From Magicicada septendecula (taxonomy: Eukaryota; Arthropoda; Insecta; Hemiptera; Cicadidae): 64,000 bases of DNA. The translations under genes and the position numbers were made by a program. The stretch covers positions 369,601,258 through 369,665,257 of the forward strand of contig CM068372.1 of assembly GCA_034769895.1 (NCBI GenBank). The letters run 5' to 3'. Positions 60,550 through 64,000 of the stretch are shown in pieces. Position 1 is the first letter of the stretch. The number at the start of each line of letters is the position of its first letter. The notes beneath the pieces are model-generated. The model did no database searches, was not told the origin of the DNA, and worked only from the letters and a program-made list of their open reading frames with translations.

Positions 60550-61850
60550 TTAAAACATAAAACGTTGCAGGTAAACTATCCCTTTCTCTTAACCGATCTT
60601 CACCAAAATCAATAAACCTTCAGTCCTCTACAATTCAGGGATGCATACAAAAAAATAGTTGATTCTGTTTGAATGTGCGGCAGTTATCGTTCGTCATGTA
60701 AACATTTCTCTTGTTACAACATAAAATGTTGCCGGTAACCAACCCCTTTCCTTTAACCGATCTTCACCAAAAACAATAGGTCTTGAGTACCGGTACTCTA
60801 CAATTCAGGGCTGTATGCAAAAAATTGTTGGATTCTGTTTGAATTTGCGGCTCTTATCGTTTGCCATAGAAAATTCCCTTGTTAAAACATAAAACGTTGC
60901 AGGTAAACTACCCCTTTCCCTTACCCGATCTTCAACAAAATCAACAGACCTTGAGTTCTGAATAATTCAAAAAGGTATGCAAAAGAGTAGTTGATTCTGT
61001 TTGAATTTTAGGCAGTTATCGTTCGTCATAGAAATAATTACCCTTGTTAAAACATAAAATGTTGCAGGTAAACTACCCTATTCCCTTAACCGATCTACAC
61101 CAAAACCAACAGGTATTGAGAAATCGACAATTCAGGGCTGTAAGCAAAACATTATTTGATTCTGTTTGAATTTGCGGCTGTTATCGTTTGCCATAGAAAC
61201 AAATTACCCTTGATCAAAAAACGTTGCAGGTAAACTACCCCTTTCCCTTAACCGAGCTTCACCAAAACTAACAGGTCTTGAGAACTCTACTATTCCGGGC
61301 TGTATGCAAAACATTATTTGATTTTTTTTGGATTTGCGGCTGTTATCGTTTACCATAGAAAAAATTACCCTTGATAAAAAAACGTTGCAGGTAAACTACC
61401 CCTTTCCCTTAACCGATCTTCACCAAAAACAATAGGTCTTAAGTACTCTACAAATCAGTGCTGTATGTAAAATATTATTTGATTCTGTTTGAATTTGCGG
61501 CTGTTATCGTTTGCCATAGAAAAAAACTTACCCTTGATTTAAAAAAAATCGTTGCAGGTAAACTACCCCTTTCCCTTAACCGATCTTAACCAAAAACAAA
61601 AGGTCTTGAATACTCAACAAATCAGGGCTGTATGCAAAAAATTATTTGATTCTGTTTGAATTTGCGGCTGTTATCGTTTGCCATAGATAAAAATTACCCT
61701 AGATTAAAAAAACCGTTGCAGGTAAACTACCCCTTTTCTCTTAACGGATCTTCACCAAAATCAATAGGTCTTGAGTACTCTACAAATAAGGGCTGTATGC
61801 AAAAATTATTTAATTCTGTTTGAATTTGTGACTGTATCGTTTGCCATAGA
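60550..61850 (+). repeat. tandem array of eight ~164-bp units
   Basis: Cores near 60569, 60733, 60901, 61066, 61228, 61389, 61556 and 61720, spacings 161-168 bp. Units in the second half share TTTGCGGCTGTTATCG and TGATNAAAAAACGTTGC variants, suggesting local amplification. Confidence 0.95.
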
Positions 61851-61856
61851 AAAAAT

Positions 61857-61857
<1 letters not shown>

Positions 61858-61898
<41 letters not shown>

Positions 61899-61904
61899 AC
61901 ACAC
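61858..61904 (+). repeat. (CA)n tract inside family B
   Basis: Sits exactly where other copies have CTACACACAGACAC, so it is an expansion of that seed. Confidence 0.92.
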
Positions 61905-62025
61905 TCTTCGAAAAATGACTTGTTTTCATGTTTTGAGTGTAGTACAATCAGAATCTGCAATAATCTCGAACACGATTTTTTTTGCCATCACCATACTTCC
62001 ATTTCCTTAAGGAACATGGAAGTAA

Positions 62026-62506
62026 ATATCGGTATGGAGAACCATACATGCCTTCCATGTTCTAAGATTTATATTTAAAATCATTTACGAAATGAAATGT
62101 TTCCATTGAAACTACCTCTTTCCACTTATTGCTTCAGCCTTAACCACAGTACTGTGGTCACTAACGTATACCACCAAACGTTATTGCACTAGATTTTCAC
62201 TGATGATGGCAGTCGACGGCACTGCCAAAACGTCTCTTTTGCAGAAAACATTGGACTACGGCCAAACAGGTCGGGAAAGAATTTTAACAACAAATTACTA
62301 CTTTGTTGCCGATAACGTAGTACACATATAAAAAATTCTCCCCTCCCCCTCCAACTATAATTTTCATTAATAGAAAATTACCGCCTCCCCGTTCACCTAA
62401 CCTCTTCATTTATAGATATTTCATCTACATTTCTACAGTGGATTATTATGAGCTTCTTATCAAGATACTTTATTTATCAAAATTAAGCAATTTACTCATT
62501 TAAATA
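62026..62506 (+). mobile_element. family B 5' half, array and 3' end missing
   Basis: Complete 5' block up to ATCAAAATTAAGCAATTTAC, then unrelated AT-rich sequence. Confidence 0.82.
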
Positions 62507-63136
62507 TTAATTAAATAAGTGGATGCTTGAGTTCTGAAAAAATTACATATCAGCTAAAATAGTGGACCTACCACCATGTCAGGTGGATTAAGACTATCGT
62601 GAGGAAGGACTGTACTTTTGGATAAAATGTCTGTAGGTCGAACGGAGAGCTAGCTAAAGGTAGCTGCGATCTGATTCCTGTAATGAAACTGGATACTCGA
62701 TGCGAGGGGCCGAGGGATGTCTATAGTGTTATCAAAGTCTTTCCTGTCAATACTATACTAGTCATTTTTACTTTTTTAAAATCGAGTCTTGATTTCTTTC
62801 TTTCCATTTGTCTTCCGATTTCCTGAACGACTATTCTGTTCACCCGTATAATTATAAATTTCTAACCAAAACATTTCTTCCTTAATACGTTTGTGTCTCC
62901 TGTTTAACACCCACCATTCTGATCCATGTCATAACGCTATATTCCACACAGGCTAGTAAATAACTAGCCATCAGGGAGGTCTAAATATTTTCAAGGAGGG
63001 GCAAGCAATTTTCCAAAGGAGAAAAATATTTATATATTTTTCATACATACACACATGCACATATTAGTTTATAATTCTCATATCATAATAGAAATAAGTA
63101 CACAGATTGTATTAATTGCTTTAATATAACAACACT
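62507..63136. other. no gene seen
   Basis: No recognised motif. No USP48-like exon found. Confidence 0.4.
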
Positions 63137-63415
63137 GCCCAGCGATCCACAGGAAGCAAATCGATGTCCACCTTTTCGGCTTGCACGCGTTGTGTTGGTG
63201 TGGGTTTCGGCACTTTCCATTTAAAAAGCGTGCAAACATAATAAAATAAACATGAGTGAGGCCAGAAATAACGCGAATTGTGTGTGTGTGTCCTGCCGGC
63301 CTTTTTATTGCGGTAATCACAATAATAAAACTTTGGAAAAGTAAACATTACATAATTGAGATATGCTTGCCTGCCAGAAACGATATATTTTCACTCATGC
63401 GTGATTTAAATGAAA
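63137..63415. repeat. repeat F, copy 2
   Basis: Second copy of 57362-57660; here it is directly followed by a family B variant copy. Confidence 0.8.
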
Positions 63416-64000
63416 ATTAAAAATATAGAATTTTGTTAAAGTGAAATGAAATGTTTCCATAGAAACTACTTCTTTGTTGTCATTAACGTATTACACATAT
63501 AAAACTTATAAAATTTACTTCCTCCATCATCAACTACCATTTTAATTTATTAAAAAATTACCCCCTCCCTTCAACTACCCTTTTCATTTATAGATATTTC
63601 ATCTACCTTTCTACATTGAATTATTATGACCTTATTTTCAAGATACTTTATTTATCAAAATTAAGCAATTTACTCTTGTTAAAACGTAAAACGTTGCAGG
63701 TAAACTACCCCTTTCTCTTAACCGATCTTCACCAAAATCAGTTGACCTTCAGTCCTCTACAATTCAGGGATGCATGCAGAAAATATTTGATTTTGTTTGA
63801 ATGTGCGGCAGTTATCGTTCGTCATGAAAACATTTCTCTTGTTACAACATAGAATGTTGCAGGTAAACTACCCCTTTCCCTTAATCGATCTTCAACACAA
63901 TCAACAGGTCTTGAGTTCTATACAATTCAGGAATGTATGCAAAATATTATTTGATTCTCTTTTAATTTTACGGCAGTTATCTGTCGTCATAAAAAAATTA
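63416..64000 (+). mobile_element. family B variant copy, cut by window edge
   Basis: Begins AAAAATATAGAATTTTGTTA like the variant at 58854. Two unit cores are seen (63698, 63861), with the array continuing past the window. No standard 5' hairpin. Confidence 0.8.

Larger units (their letters stand above)
60085..62025 (+). mobile_element. family B element with eight internal units
   Basis: Complete copy: 5' hairpin, module with TGATGACGGCAGTCG, eight units, 3' block with a CA expansion (61858-61904), and 3' hairpin. Its end abuts the next copy's 5' end. Confidence 0.88.

Noticed and set aside
54461..64000. Search for the preceding USP48 exon on the minus strand
   Set aside because: No segment with the expected DUSP residues and splice sites was recognised; small exons could be missed by eye.

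Overview
The window is eukaryotic, AT-rich and dominated by transposable-element debris. It carries exons with canonical GT-AG splice signals, non-LTR retrotransposon fragments, mariner, hAT and PIF/Harbinger remnants, long dinucleotide microsatellites and many small TIR or foldback elements. The single gene and the element mix fit an arthropod, most likely an insect with a large, repeat-rich genome. Species and order cannot be fixed from the sequence alone.

Host gene: two exons of one minus-strand gene are recognisable as a USP48 ortholog (ubiquitin-specific protease 48). The upstream exon (54075-54208) encodes the end of the last DUSP domain. The next exon (814-1029) encodes the linker and the start of the C-terminal ubiquitin-like domain. 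Their phases join cleanly (0/0), so 1030-54074 appears to be one intron of about 53 kb. Earlier exons lie to the right of the window or were not recognised, and the last exons lie to the left of it.

Layout: 1-517 is the 3' end of a jockey-like LINE. 1.7-9.5 kb holds LINE tails, a hAT-like MITE split by another element, a hAT-Charlie remnant and a Harbinger transposase remnant. 9.6-10.05 kb holds two long TG tracts. 12-18 kb holds LINE fragments on both strands and two foldback elements. 18.5-23.3 kb is one LINE copy split by about 2.5 kb of a tandem-repeat-bearing element (family B). 24.9-25.8 kb is a mariner with both ends and TA flanks. 26-31 kb is LINE tails nested in older repeats. 33.2-38.05 kb is an AT-rich block bounded by compound microsatellites. 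38.4-50 kb holds a CpG-rich candidate exon, LINE tails, a 30-bp minisatellite, hAT remnants and a foldback element. 51.6-64 kb is a pile of families A, B, F, G and H around the second USP48 exon.

The most interesting material is a set of short element families whose structure can be read directly. Family B has terminal hairpins, 12-bp subterminal inverted repeats and an internal array of ~164-bp units, resembling Helentron/DINE-type elements, with direct head-to-tail junctions. Family H (~0.8 kb) has GG-starting inverted termini and an exact 8-bp target duplication where it interrupts a family B copy. Family G is a long foldback family with 11-bp flanking direct repeats. Several nestings give a relative age order: B went into A and into a LINE, H into B, and a LINE into E. 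No prokaryotic operon, CRISPR array, rRNA or tRNA gene was seen.
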